64,000 nucleotides of DNA from Iris pallida. Taxonomy: Eukaryota > Streptophyta > Magnoliopsida > Asparagales > Iridaceae. Below the pieces are notes generated by a model. That model was given only the letters and a program-made list of their open reading frames with translations. It had not been told where the DNA came from and searched no databases. Positions 11,971-25,573 of the stretch are shown here, in pieces. Location: the NCBI GenBank assembly GCA_029216955.1, contig JANAVB010002199.1, positions 11,484,585 through 11,548,584 on the forward strand, read 5' to 3'. The translations under genes and the position numbers were made by a program. Positions within the stretch are counted from its first letter, which is position 1, and every line of letters starts with the position of its first letter.

Positions 11971-14008
11971 ATGGCAGGTCGTCGCGGATCGTTCCCAAAA
12001 GAGGGACGACGAGGTCATGATCCTCCGGTACTTCCTATAGGTACTGCTAGAGGATGGGGTTTTCCTTCGGTACCTCCTACTGGTACCGGCTCTGGATCCT
12101 CGTCATCGATTACTCCGACATATCGGACAGTATCTGGGCCTGCTGGGACGACGTCACGTGGCATATCTCCTAGGACGAGTAGTTCCAGGCCTAATGAGAG
12201 TGTTCGCCCGTCTAGCGTTCCTGCTGCTGATACGACGATGGAGACGGATGAGCAGATGGCGGAGGCTGCACCGACGGCCGAGGCGGCTGTGCCGACGGCC
12301 GACCAGCATCATGCAGATGATGCGTGCGCACCTACGGAGGAGAGGAGGACGGAGATCTGGGCCGACGGTACAAAGTAGTTGTTTTGGTTTATAATTTTTT
12401 TCTTCTCTTTTTATCATAAATTAAATTTTTTTATGAATATAATATGTCTGTATAGATATCGTCCCCCAGAAGTACAGAGACGCCTAGGCCACATGCTAAG
12501 GCATAATTATGGTGGTCCTTGGATTAACTACTCTGATGCTCCAGACGAAAGGAAGAACTACTGGTTTACATGCTTCAAGGTTAAAATATATTTGCTTTTA
12601 ATATGAATCATATAATTAATTCATATTATATATAACTGATAAATATTTGGTTTGCGCTCTTATAGGATATGTTTTTCTATCCACCGCACCGGGCCAAGCT
12701 TATCGAGGGGATGTTTCCTACCGTCGCTGCCAAGCTGATCCACGATGCTATTAATGATCAAAAGGATCGTGATCGTGCCGGAAAGCCGATCCAAGGTTGG
12801 ATCACCCCTAATCAGTGGAATGCGATGAAGGCTCGATTCGACGAGCCAAGTTACAAGGAGAAGTCGGAGAAGGCCAAGGCGGCTAGACAACATGCCTCGA
12901 AGTGGTACGGTGGGTCGATTTCGATGACGAAACATTTCCGTCGACTGGTATGTCTTTCTCTTTTAGAAATATTATTTTAATACAAATTCGATAATTATTA
13001 CTAAGATAATATATTTAATTACAGGTAAGGAAGGTCGGTAACGCCGACATGGTGACCGTCTTCCTGGCCACCCATCAGAAGGGCGAAGGCCTTATTGACG
13101 AGAGGGTCGAGCAGACCTATGTAAGTATTACAATACGTTATCTTAATTTAATACTTCGTGTCAATTTTAATATAACTTAGTAAATATTATGCAAATAAAT
13201 ATTTATGTAGTTAGTAATAATAAGTACATTAATTAGAAATTAGAAATTATAGAGTACTATCCATACTTTCTAGGCCGAGTATCAGAGGCTGCGGGAACGG
13301 GCGGCTGCTAGTACACCTAATACAGGAGAGGCCGGTACTTCCTCGCAGCCCACTCAAGCTTCGTCGGCGGACGAGCTGTGGATGACCGCCGCTGGTGGAC
13401 TCCATAGGGGTACGTACTACGGTATGGAATCCTATGGCGTCCTAGTTGCGACCCAGTCCCCTAGGGCATCTCCTGCTAGTGTGCATGGTCCACAGCCGTC
13501 CCAGGAGTCTGCCCGAGTCCACCAGATGATGGAGTCTCTCTGTGACATCCTGCTACAACGGATCGAGGAGCAGTCTCAGCACCCTACGGACGATCCTGTG
13601 CTGCTAGCACGATTGGATGAGCCCGTCCGCGACATTATGGAGCTCATGGAGATGACTGAGAGGACAGAGCGCAGCGTTGGAGGGTTAGAGCACACGGTGA
13701 CGGAGCTGCAGATAGCACAGGTGACCATGACCGATAGGCTGAGATTGGTGACAGATTTGATGGTCCAGAGCAGTGATAGACTGTTATCTACCATGGATTC
13801 ATACAACCAGCGACTTACAGCGTTAGAGCGTGCTGGTCCTCCGGGTGCACCTTCATCGTCGTCGACTCTGCCGCCTCTACCGCCTTCTTCATCGACACCG
13901 ACTCCACCGACGTCACTGCCTGCTCCATCGGTATCGATTTCACTTGAGGAGTATGAGTTGTTCTTATCCCTTCGTCGCGGCGGTGCCCCTCTTGCACTAG
14001 ATCCCTAG
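11971..14008 (+). CDS. CACTA-1 second protein (TNPA-like, Transposase_24 type)
   Basis: Starts at ATG 11971 (MAGRRGSFPKEGRR). Five exons can be read: 11971 to about 12366 (low complexity, Ser/Thr/Pro rich), about 12456-12579 (YRPPEVQRRLGHMLRHNY), about 12666-12948 (DMFFYPPHRAKLIEGMFP ... MTKHFRRL), about 13026-13121 (VRKVGNADMVTVFLATH) and about 13275-14008 (AEYQRLRERA ... LALDP). Introns have GT donors and AG acceptors. The middle exons resemble the plant Ptta/En/Spm second-gene domain; the last exon has a heptad-like stretch near 13600-13800 that could be a coiled coil, then a Pro/Ser linker. I see no stop or frameshift. In Spm, TNPA binds subterminal repeats; a similar role here is by analogy. 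Exon edges are approximate. Confidence 0.8.
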
Positions 14009-14484
14009 TAGTCCTAGTTAGGACTGTTTGTTTGTGTTTGTTTGATCCTTTGTTTGTGACTTGGATATTTGTTGGTTGTGTAGACTTGGATGTTTGGATC
14101 CTATTTGTTGGATCCTATTCTATTTGTTGGTTGTGTGTAGACTTTGGTTATTTGGTTGTAGACTTTGTTATTTGGTGTAGACTTGGTTATTTGGATACTT
14201 GTTGGTTGTGCCTATTCTATTTGTTGGATCCTATTCTATTTGTTGGATCTCATTCTATTTGTTGCCTGCTACATTGTGTTATACTTTTGTTTATGTTATT
14301 ATTCGTTTCAATTGGATGTTAATGTGCTTCTGTGGTTTACGTTTACCGGCGTTGAGTGTTCCATCGAAGGGGTCGGCGAACCCAGGGAGAAAAGGATATC
14401 TGTTATACTGTGTCTTAATGGTTATCTTTTTAAACTGCAGGAAGAAAAGGACATTCTTTATTTTATTTTATTATTTTTTTTGCA
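14009..14484 (+). other. CACTA-1 3' untranslated stretch
   Basis: T- and G-rich sequence after the second gene, with reiterated TATTCTATTTGTTGGATC units at about 14100-14265. Open frames here arise from that repetition. No other feature is seen. Confidence 0.6.
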
Positions 14485-15065
14485 GATTTATCGACGTTTT
14501 CTGACGTCCACCGACGTACGTTTGCGTCGGTAAACGTTGGTAAATCTGCAAAATTTTCTAGGGTACCGACGTTTACTGACGTCCTTATACGTCGGAGACC
14601 GTCGGTAAAAGTCGATGAACGTCGGTAATAATCCTAGGAATTACCGACATTTAGTGACATAATAGTCATCGCCAATCCGCCGACGTAACGACGGTAAACG
14701 TCAGCAAATTCCCAGTATTTTATCGATGTTTTGCGACATTTTCAATGACGTTAATTCACCGACTAAACGACGGTAAACGTCGGTAAGTTCCCAAGATTTT
14801 ATCGACGTGTAGCGACTTTCAACACGTCGCTAATCCACCGACGAAACGACGGTAGACGTCGTAATATCCCAGGATATACCGACGTAATCATACGTCGGTG
14901 AACGTCGGTATTTGCGACCTTCGACGACGTTTTAAAGATCAGCGACTTACGTTTCTGCGACAAGTCCAAAACGTCTGTAATTACGTCGGTAAATATTTTT
15001 AGCGACGTAATTTGTCGTTTTAGCGACGTCTTCAGGCGTCACTAAAATGACTTATTCTGGTAGTG
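14485..15065. repeat. CACTA-1 right subterminal repeats and terminal inverted repeat
   Basis: Many direct and inverted copies of short units built on CGACGT and CGTCGGTAAACG fill the last 580 bases, ending in the terminal repeat GGTAGTG. The unit differs from that of CACTA-2 (CCGTCGCTA), which suggests each element has its own DNA-binding specificity. Confidence 0.88.
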
Positions 15066-15891
15066 ATTCATTCAATATCAGTTACATTCACAAGACTCTT
15101 CATTCAGACAAGAAGTAAAGGATTGCATTGATGTCCGAAAGAAGCGAAACATGAACTACAGCTAAAGACAGACATAAATATCAAGACAAAATACGGACAT
15201 TTATGGGAACCCACGAATCCTAGTTGCGGTGACGCATATGCCATTCCCTCAACCATCTTGCATATGAAGGATCTATTGGAATAAGATTCTCATCCGAAAC
15301 AGGAGGATCAGAACTCCCAGTACTACTACCCTTAGACTGGGGCTCCTTCTTTATAGCAGCTTCAATATTGGGAGTGTTCTCCTCTCCGATGGGCGCCAGC
15401 TCTTCTTTTTATGCCTCCATGCTTGGTATTACCTCCTCCTTAACGAACAATGACTCCTGTTTGACGAAGGAAGACAGCATCTCTTCCTTCACTAAGATCT
15501 CAGCCTTCGGCATGGAAGCTGCAAGGATAAAAGGACAAAAGAAACAAAGTTAGAAGATGGCCAACTTAGTGTTTCGGGCCTTATGCAGCCCAGTCCAGAT
15601 GAGCTTATGCGGTTCTGCTTAGCGGGGCCTTATGCGGCACAGTTCAAAGGGGGGCTTATGCGGTCCTGTTTGATGGGGCTTCATGCGGCTCAGTTCAGAG
15701 GGACTTATTGAAGAACAAATGGCAACTCTAGAGGGGGGGTGAATAGAGTTTATAACAATAGTAGCCAATTAAAAATTAAACTCTTTCACAAACTGAAAGT
15801 AATCAGAGGAAATGCGGAAATAAATAAGGAGCAAGAAAGCATACGCAAACACAGCCGATTTTTAACCTGGTTTCCCTCGTGGAGTACTAGT

Positions 15892-17585
15892 TGTAACGCC
15901 ACAGTCCCAAATACTTGAGACAAGATACGTATCATGCCAGCTGTATACATACGAGTAAATATACAGCTCGTATGTATACATAAGCTGTAAATGTAGAAAG
16001 CCATGACACTATATCTCATCCACAAAGATAAATAATGATATAAAGCAATTTTTTTGAGTTTATCATGTACACAATAGTTGGGCGGAGACAAAGTCTACTA
16101 CCAACCAATTTAAATAGAGAAGAAATATACAAAAAAAGAATTTAGCAAGCGAGAGCAAGTGACAAGTCCAAGAGCAATCATCACGGAGGAAGGAATGGCC
16201 TTAGCTAGAGCACCTGCAAGAAATCACAAAAAGCACACCTTGAGAGATCACCAGGTCCATAGAGGGACGTAACAAGACACATAATATCATGCCATAAACT
16301 GAATAGTAAGAGCTCAATAGAAAATATACATGTGTTAAGGTTCCTAACCATTCTATGTGATATATACTTTGAGAAGACAACGTTCTACGCAGGAGCTTAG
16401 GTGTTCAGCATAGATGGAGAGAGAGTAGTAGTAGATAGCGCTCATAAGAGGCACTATCGACTATGGGCAGAAAGTAGCTCTTATACGAGAACTATCGGCC
16501 CCGGGGCAGTAAGTAGCGCTCATCCGAAACACTATCGGCCCAAATCTATGTGTGTACTGAACATGTAGCCCCTACGCTAATGACTGTCTCCCCCTCCCCA
16601 TGATACTGTACATGTGTCATCTCTACGACACTGTTTAATCCTTAATAACTGCCAAGTCTTCTAAAAAAAATCTATTGACAGTTATATCCTAACGCACGGC
16701 CTGTACGCACCGATGTACGGTCGGTACGCAAGTCCGAAGCTATATGTGACTCACCACTCACACACTATCCGTGGCACATCGTGACAGTTTATGAGATGCA
16801 CATACGGTGGTCCCTTAACTCTAAGCCAATTGCATAAAATATAATAATTTGTATCTATATAATTTTGAAATAACAACATAAAGAAAAAGCATGCATGATA
16901 TTGAGCAATAAATTAAACAGGAAAGGCAAGGTGTCTTGCCTGGTAATGGGCCTGGAGTGATGCGATGATCCGACAAGTCCGAGTAGTCCATTAGCCAAGA
17001 TTGATGTACAAGGGTCCGAATTTCACGAGAAATAGAACGCACGATCAGTCGTAAACAATGGTGATAATCTTGGAGAATCTTGGAATAAAAGAATACTCTT
17101 ACTATTTTAAGAAAAATTATTTATGCAAACTATACTTATTACTCCAAAAATATTTTTAGATAAATATTTGAAAAACCAAGAAAAATAATATCAGTACTAT
17201 AATTAGGTAGAAAATATTATAGTAATATTTTCAGAAAAAAGGTCATTTTTAAATACCATAAAATATATTTAGGCTTCTGGCCCAATTTAAAATACCAAGT
17301 CAGAAATTCTTTTAACTAGAACGCTCATAATTTAATCTTATATAAAATTTATTTAGAATACTATAGGAAAACACAATTTTGAATTTATACTTATATACGT
17401 ATTTATTGTATAAAGACTACTAATACTTTATACATATTTTTGAACCCATTGGACTTGAAGCCCAATTCAACAAGCCCATAACTAATATATATAACCTTCT
17501 ATGTAAACAAATAATAATAATAATAAATTTAACAAATAATAATAGCAATATAATAATAATGCTAATAACAATGTTTTTTAAAAAA

Positions 17586-17630
<45 letters not shown>

Positions 17631-19358
17631 TTACTAATAATAATAACTCAAATAATTATAATAATATTTATAATGATAATAACAATAATAAAGCTAAATC
17701 CCTAACCATTCTCATTCCCAAATCGTTCTGTGAAAGAGAGAGAGAGAGATGTGGGAAGAGAGGGCGCTCTCCGATGGGTTCGTATGGCGGCGGCGGTGGC
17801 ACGGTGAGCTGCTCCGGAGGTGGAGCGGAGCACGGCCACGCGGCGGCTGGGCGTCGGGAACCGGCGGAGCACGGCCACGCGGCGGCTGGGCGTCGGGAAC
17901 CGGCGGAGCTCGACCAAGCAGGTGGGAGAGCCACGTGGCAACTGCGGGCTGACACACGGAGGAGGTCCACGTGGTCGGAAGTCGTCGGAACGCGGCGGCG
18001 TCTGTGCTTGGTCGCCGCCTGCGCAGCCGTCGGGCGGTGCATGGGAGAGGTTCGCCAAGTCGGAGGGGTTGTCAGGTGCGGCGCTACCGACTTCTGGCTC
18101 AGATCAGCGGAACCGGAGGTCGACGGCGACTTGGGCAGGGTTGCGGTGGCGGGCGTGCTCGCGGGAACCGCGGCGAAGGTGAAGGTTTCTCCCCCCTGCC
18201 CTAATTGTTCTTGGTTGATGGTGGTGGTCCTAACGGTGGAGGTGATGGGGGTTGGTGGCCGTCCGGGTGAGGTGGCTGGAAGGGAAGTCCAGCAGTCAGG
18301 TGGTCGGAGTTACCATGGGGCGTTGCCGGGTTGGGGTGGCACAGGCTGATGGCGGTGTGGTGTGGGCGCTGTCGGGATATCAGGGTGATGGTGGTCGAGC
18401 GCTTGTGGAGGAGATGCTGGTGGTTTGGGAGGAGGAACGATAATGGTGGTGGTGGTAGTTGAGTTAGGCGGGGCAGAGCAGGAGTGGCCGTAGGCTGGTA
18501 TTGGCCGTTGGAGGCCAGTGGAAGATGGCGGCGGCAGGGTCGGAGACGACATGGAGGAGGAGTGGGAATATTAGGTTTATGATTTATTTGTGTCGGGATT
18601 GTCGACACGGAGGAACATGTATATGTAGAGGATGGAATAAGAAGCTGGGCACGGACACGATGCACATATGTGAATGGTAGAAATATATGGATGAGTACCT
18701 GCCTATATATAGGATGTGGGAATACCCATTGGATAAGGATTTGGTTTATTTAAAACCCAATTAGATAAATACCATATTAATTTAAATAATTTAATTCAAT
18801 CAAATCCAATCTCAATCTAGTTTAAATCCAAATAAATCCAATGGATAAATCTTCATCCTTATTTCCAAACTATTTAAAATAATTCAAATCAAGATTTTAA
18901 ATTGCCATAGTAATTTCAAAATATGATTTCCAAAAATACTAATAATAATAATTTCGAAAATTACATTATTATTTAAAAATAAACTAATAAATAATTATGA
19001 AATATTTATCTATGACCAAATAATATTTACATAAATATATGTTTCTAAAATAAAATTTTATAAGAATATTATTTATTATTATAACTGTCTAAAAAGACTT
19101 CTCATAAATAAATCATGAATTTAAAAATTTTGGTAGCTAAAAATAATTATTATATATATTATTTTAAATTGATACAAATAGAAAAAAAAATATTTTTAAA
19201 AGAAATATGTACGCTCGCACATATTCGCACTCGTCGAGCAATTTCGAAAAATCAAAATTTTGCGTGTGACGTACAATACGACTATGCGACGTACAATACA
19301 AAATATTAAATCAATAACAAAAATTAAAAAAATACAGTAGAAATTTAAGGGGTTTACA
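15892..19358 (-). repeat. gypsy-2 3' LTR
   Basis: 3467 bases. TATATATA at 18704-18711 drives leftward transcription. The leader downstream (about 18650-17750) is GC-rich and the rest AT-rich with an (AAT)n tract (about 17587-17629). A 39-base segment at about 17830-17908 is present twice here and once in the 5' LTR. Pro- and Arg-rich open frames in the leader on both strands are by-products of GC richness. Confidence 0.93.
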
Positions 19359-22117
19359 TCCTATCCAACTTACAAAAATTTCGTCCTCGAAATTAGGGAT
19401 AAGTAGGGGGTGAGAAGGTACGAGGGTAAAGCAACACAATTCATTGGGCGAGGCAGCGAAACGACAATATGCTTTAGGAATCGTGATTTTGATAATGACG
19501 AAATAATTCACGATTTTGGAATTGAACGTGGGTAACTAGTCAAGGTAAAAGATCAAGATAGTACGATGGAAGATATAGGGTCGTCTAGGTTTAGAGTTGA
19601 ATCATCGTCAGATTTCAAAAAGGTCATGAAAGTTGAATCTAAAGTCGAGGAAAAAGGCAAGTAGCTCAAGACGGGAATAGTCATATTGGTTGGTCAGTGG
19701 TTAACTATCCCCAAGTATATATAAATATCATGGGCATAGGAGAATGGTTTGGCCTATCTATCAATCACAAGCTTTGTCTAGAATAGTTAAAAGACAAAAG
19801 CCAACAAGAGTCCAAAGGAGATGTTTTCGTATGCCAATATGTGATTCAAAGGCGGTTGTATAATTCTAAGAGAATTGCCAAGGTAATCGCGGAGGAGACT
19901 CTAGGGACAAGTTTAACTATGTCTCCATCCACGTAGTATGATATATGAAAAGCGAACCAAGTGCACTATGGTTGATCAGACCATAATACGTCGGTTCTGA
20001 TTTAGACAATGTATTAGTGGGCGCCCATATTAAACATATGTCATGTTCAAGCTTGATAAAGAATAAGCTTGCAAAGCTAAGCTATTTTAGCATCATCGGT
20101 AGATAAAATAATAAGTAAAGGTAATGATGAAAGAAATCAAATAGTCCATGATCTTATAAAATCTAAGTTCCGTCCGAAATTTGGGCCTATGCAGTCGACT
20201 TGGTTTACTAGATAAGTTAGGGTCCACTGAATTCTATGGTCCAAGTGAACCTATCAATGTGGTCCACAAAAGGTTGGTTAGGTCGGAAGGTATTCTACCC
20301 AACTTACAAGAGTTAAACTAGTAGTGTAAAGGGGTCAATGGGTCAAGCAATCAAGGTAAAGCGCAAGTCAAGCATTACACATCGGGTGGAAAGAATTGAG
20401 TCGAGATCGAGTCTCATCTATAGTTAAAAAGTATATTGGTTTCACGGTAGAGATTAGAGTCCAGTCTTTTTGACTCGAAAGTCGCAATATGAAATTAGAG
20501 TACAAGGAGACGTGTTTTAGTGGCACGTGATATACCTACATGAAGGTGGGCTCGTGTAGGTCTTGCTTGTGAAATTTGTAGGAAGGAAACGTCTAGTATT
20601 GTGCTTCAAATATCCAAGTCACGGTAAGGACACAAAAGAATTAAAATAGAAAGTGGGAATTCATGAGATAATAATTAACGCACAAAATAATTGATCAAGT
20701 TAAAGCACGAAAATAAGAAAATTCAGATTTGAGTAAATCAAGGTAAAATAAGTTAGAACACAGTTTCTAGAGATATGATAGCCACTTAGATGGAGTATGA
20801 GAAAGTCACGATAAATCTAGGTTTGAGTGAGTGTCGAGTGAGTCAAATTGGGATATCTTCACATAGTCTGGCAGTTGACTTAACTACACTCGAGTACATA
20901 CAACTATCATGACAAATGAGGAATACTTGCATCCCATTAGGGTGACCTGCTTGCTTGTTGGTCCTCTACCATTATATGATCAAATTTTAAATTTCCAGTT
21001 CCTCCACAGTTTCGAAATAAAATCTCAAGATACTCCATTAAGTACTTAATCATAACTTAAAGTTTAATTTCCTTTAAATAAATTCCAAAAATCCTTCATC
21101 ATATCTAATACGGCACAACTAAATTTTCATAATAAGCCATCACTTTTAAAATTTCCAATTCTCAAATGTACCTCGAGATAAACTCTTGGCCTATTTCATT
21201 ATTCGCAAATCGTGTAACCCAAATTAAAATTTTTTTTTACCGAAATTTAAATATCCATAATCAAGGCTTTTAATCTTAAAATCTAAATAACTTCTTAAAT
21301 CATAGATCATATGTCACAATTTAAATTTTAAATTTTTTCTTCAAAGTCGCTTTCATATCCTCCAAATATTTAAACAAAATTTTACCATCATTTCTTCAAC
21401 TCAAAACTAAATAAACTTATAAATCGTACGACTCAATTTTAAACCTCAAGCTCTCTCAAACTAAACTTTCGTCTTCTCTAATTGTCTAAAAATCATAATT
21501 AAAACTCCTTAAATAATCTCGAGATAAACTTTATAATATTACAATCCAACTTTTAAAGTTAACCGTAAATCATGTGTCACAATATAAAAACTCAAGATAT
21601 TTCTCAAATTGATTTCATATCCCTAATAAATCATAACTATTTCACAATTTCAAAATTTATAAAAATTTTGTTTTCTCGATCTAGCTATCCTCTCGTGTAT
21701 ACCACCTTGTAAATTTAAAATAAAATTTCAACTATCCTTTGATGGCGGTAATATGCTACTATCCAACTTGGAATAAACTAATCCTTAAAAGTCATATTTC
21801 TAGGAAAAATAAATGCCTTTATACTCAAATATAACCTCAATGGATATTATTTGTCAATATAATCCTTCTAGCCATAGAGTTGACCAATAAGTATATATAG
21901 TGTAGTCATCTCTCTAATCATGTTTAAGCACGAGATGATAGGGTGTGGGTAGAAAGAGTTCAAGCAAGATGCAAAAATCAAGGGAAGCCACAGGAATCGG
22001 AATATGGAAATCAAGGAAGGTCAAGGAAGGTGCTCAAGTATGTGGATGAGATTCATAGATTCTAATCCTATATTACAGGCCCGCTCGGTACAGTCATGTA
22101 ACCGAAACGACAAGCTG
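19359..22117 (-). other. gypsy-2 internal region without genes
   Basis: Begins beside the 3' LTR with the conserved TTTCGTCCTCGAAA dyad. The remainder is AT-rich with no frame over about 70 codons and no gag, protease or RT motif on either strand. It is not an obvious decayed pol; any coding origin has been lost. Confidence 0.75.
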
Positions 22118-22135
22118 GACCTGCATGGGCCACCA
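22118..22135 (-). promoter_or_regulatory. gypsy-2 primer-binding site, tRNA-Ile type
   Basis: Minus-strand TGGTGGCCCATGCAGGTC starts eight bases after the 5' LTR end, identical to the gypsy-1 site although the LTRs are otherwise different. Confidence 0.65.
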
Positions 22136-22143
22136 CAAAAACA

Positions 22144-23762
22144 TGTAACGCCTCAGTCCCAAATACTTGAGACTAGATACGTATCATGCCAGCTGTATAC
22201 ATACGAGTAAATATACAGCTCGTATGTATACATAAGCTGTAAATGTAGAAATCTATGACACTAAATCTCATCCACAAAGATAAATAATGATATAAAGCAA
22301 TTTTTTTGAGTTTGTCATGTACACAATAGTTGGGCGGAGACAAAGTCCACTACCAACCAATTTAAATAGAGAAGAAATATACAAAGAAAGAATTTAGCAA
22401 GCGAGAGCAAATGACGAGTCCAAGAGCAATCATCACGGAGGAAGGAATGGCCTAAGCTAGAGCACCTGCAAGAAATCACAAAAAGTACAACTGGAGAGAT
22501 CACCAGGTCCTCAGAGGGACGTAACAAGATACATAATATCATGCCATAAACTGAATAGTAAGAGCTCAATAGAAAATATACATGCGTTAAGGTTCCTAAC
22601 CATTCTATGTGATATATACTTTGAGAAGACAACGTTCTACGCAGGAGCTTAGGTGTTCAGCATAGATGGAGAGAGAGTAGTAGTAGGTAGCGCTCATAAG
22701 AGGCACTATCGACTATGGACAGAAAGTAGCTCTCATACGAGAACTATCGGCCCCGGGGCAGTAAGTAGCGCTCATCCGAGACACTATCGGCCCAAATTTA
22801 TGTTTGTACTGAACATGTAGCCCCTACGCTAATGACTGTCTCCTCCCTCCCCATGATACTATACATGTGTCGTCTCCATGACACTTTTTAATCCTTAATA
22901 ACTGCCAAGTCTTCTAAAAAAAAATCTATTGACAGTTATATCCTAACGCACGGCCTGTACGCACCGATGTACGGTCGGTACGCAAGTCCGAAGCTATATG
23001 TGACTCACCACTCACACACTATCCGTGGCACATCGTGACAGTTTATGAGATGCACATACGGTGGTCCTTTAACTCTAAGCCAATTGCATAAAATATAATA
23101 ATTTGTATCTCTATAATTTTGAAAGAACAACATAAAGAAAAAGCATGCATGATATTGAGCAATAAATTAAACAGTAAAGGCAAGGTGTCTTGCCTGGTAA
23201 TGGGCCTGGAGTGATGCGATGATTCGACAAGTCCGAGTAGTCCATTAGCCAAGATTGATGTACAAGGGTCCGAATTTTACGAGAAATAGAACGCACGATC
23301 AGTCGTAAATAATGGTGATAATCTTGGAGAATCTTGGAATAAAAGAATACTCTTACTATTTTTAGAAAAATTATTTATGCAAACTATACTTATTACTCCA
23401 AAAATATTTTTAGATAAATATTTGAAAAACCAAGAAAAATAATATCAGTAATATAATTAGGTAGAAAATATTATAGTAATATTTTCAGAAAAAAGGTCAT
23501 TTTTAAATACCATAAAATATATTTAGGCTTCTCGCCCAATTTAAAATACCAAGTCAAAGAAATTCTTTTAACTAGAACGCTCATAATTTAATCTTATATA
23601 AAATCTATTTAGAATACTATAGGAAAACACAATTTTGAATTTATACTTATATACGTATTTATTGTATAAAGACTACTAATATTTTATACATATTTTTGAA
23701 CCCATTGGACTTGAAGTCCAATTCAACAAGCCCATAACTAATATATATAACCTTCTATGTAA

Positions 23763-23793
<31 letters not shown>

Positions 23794-23855
23794 TTAACAA
23801 ATAATAGTAGTAATATAATAATAATGCTAATAACAATGTTTTTAAAAAAATAGTA

Positions 23856-23894
<39 letters not shown>

Positions 23895-25573
23895 TTACTA
23901 ATAATAATAACTCTAATAATTATAATAATAATTATAATGATAATAACAATAATAAAGCTAAATCCCTAACCATTCTCATTCCCAAATCGTTCTGTGAAAG
24001 AGAGAGAGAGAGTGGTGGGAAGAGAGGGCGCTCACCGATGGGTTCGTATGGCGGCGGCGGTAGCGCGGTGAGCTGCTTCGGCTGTGGAGCGGAGCACGGC
24101 CATGCGGCGGCTGGGCGTCAGGAACCGGCGGAGCTCGGCGAAGCGGGTGGGAGAGCCACGCGGCAACTGCGGGCTGACACGCGGAGGAGGTCCACGTGGT
24201 CAGAAGTCGTCGGAACGCGGCGGTGTCTGTGCTTGGTCGCCGCCGGCGCAGCCGTCGGGCGGAGCACGGGAGAGGTTCGCCAAGTCGGAGGGGTTGTCAG
24301 GTGCGGCTCTACCGACTTCTGGCTCAGATCGGCGGAACCGGAGGTCGACGGCGACTTGGACAGGGTTGCGGTGGCGGGCGTGCTCACGGGAACCGCGGCG
24401 AAGGTGAGGGTTTCTCCCCCCTAATTGTTCTTGGTTGATGGTGGTGGTCCTAACGGTGGAGGTGATGGGGGTTGGTGGCCGTCCGGGTGAGGTGGCTGGA
24501 AGGGAAGTCCAGCAGTCAGGTGGTCGGAGTTACCATGGGGCGTTGCCGGGTTGGGGTGGCGCAGGCTGATGGCGGTGTGGTGTGGGCGCTGTCGGGATGT
24601 CAGGGTGATGGTGGTCGAGCGTTTGTGGAGGAGATGCTGGTGGTTTGGGAGGAGGAACGATAATGGTGGTGGTGGTCGTCGAGTTAGGCGGGACAGAGCA
24701 GGAGTGGCCGTAGGCTGGTATTGGTCGTTGGAGGCCAGTGGAAGATGGCGGCGGCGGGTCGGAGACGACAAGGAGGAGGAGCGGGAATATTAGGTTTATG
24801 ATTTATTTGTGTCGGGATTGTCGATACGGAGGAACTTGTATATGTAGAGGATGGAATAAGAAGCTGGGCACGGATACGATGCACATATGTGAATAGTAAA
24901 AATATATGGATGAGTACCTGCCTATATATAGGATGTGGGAATACCCATTGGATAAGGATTTGGTTTATTTAAAACCCAATTAGATAAATACCATATTAAT
25001 TTAAATAATTTAATTCAATCAAATCCAATCTCAATCTAGTTTAAATCCAAATAAATCCAATAGATAAATCTTCATCCTTATTTCCAAACTATTTAAAATA
25101 ATTCAAATCAAGATTTTAAATTGCCATAGTAATTTCAAAATATAATTTCCAAAAATACTAATAATAATAATTTCAAAAATTACATTATTATTTAAAAATA
25201 AACTAATAAATAATTATGAAATATTCTATGACCAAATAATATTTACATAAATATATGTTTCTAAAATAAAATTTTATAAGAATATTATTTATTATTATAA
25301 CTGTCTAAAAAGACTTCTCATAAATAAATCATGAATTTAAAAATTTTGGTAGCTAAAAATAATTATTATATATATTATTTTAAATTGATACAAATAGAAA
25401 AAAAATATTTTTAAAAGAAATATGTACGCTCGCACATATTCGCACTCGTCGAGCAATTTCGAAAAATCAAAATTTTGCGTGTGATATACAATACGACTAT
25501 GCGACGTACAATACAAAATTTTAAATCAGTAACAAAAATTAAAAAAATACAGTAGAAATTTAGGGGGTTTACA
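22144..25573 (-). repeat. gypsy-2 5' LTR
   Basis: 3430 bases, nearly identical to 15892-19358. TATATATA at 24923-24930; (AAT)n at about 23857-23893. Differences are a few substitutions, the single copy of the 39-base segment, and small indels. Confidence 0.93.

Larger units (their letters stand above)
11021..15065 (+). mobile_element. CACTA transposon (En/Spm), right part, CACTA-1
   Basis: Holds the last transposase exon, a complete second gene and a subterminal repeat region ending ATTCTGGTAGTG at 15065, the inverse of a CACTACCAGAAT terminus. The 3-base flank is ATT (15066-15068). The left end and most of the transposase lie beyond gypsy-1, left of the window. Confidence 0.9.
15892..25573 (-). 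mobile_element. Non-coding gypsy derivative (LARD-like), gypsy-2
   Basis: Two long LTRs around a 2785-base internal region with no gag or pol. TSD CTAGT at 15887-15891 and 25574-25578. In element orientation the LTR starts TGTAAACCCC and ends AGGCGTTACA; the tract before the 3' LTR (TTTCGAGGACGAAA ... GTTGGATAGGA) and the LTR end closely match gypsy-3, so it belongs to that chromovirus family and would depend on proteins supplied by relatives. Confidence 0.92.

Noticed and set aside
17668..18665. Pro/Arg-rich open frames on both strands in the gypsy-2 LTRs
   Set aside because: GC-rich leader sequence; repeated in both LTRs, overlapping in opposite frames, no domain.
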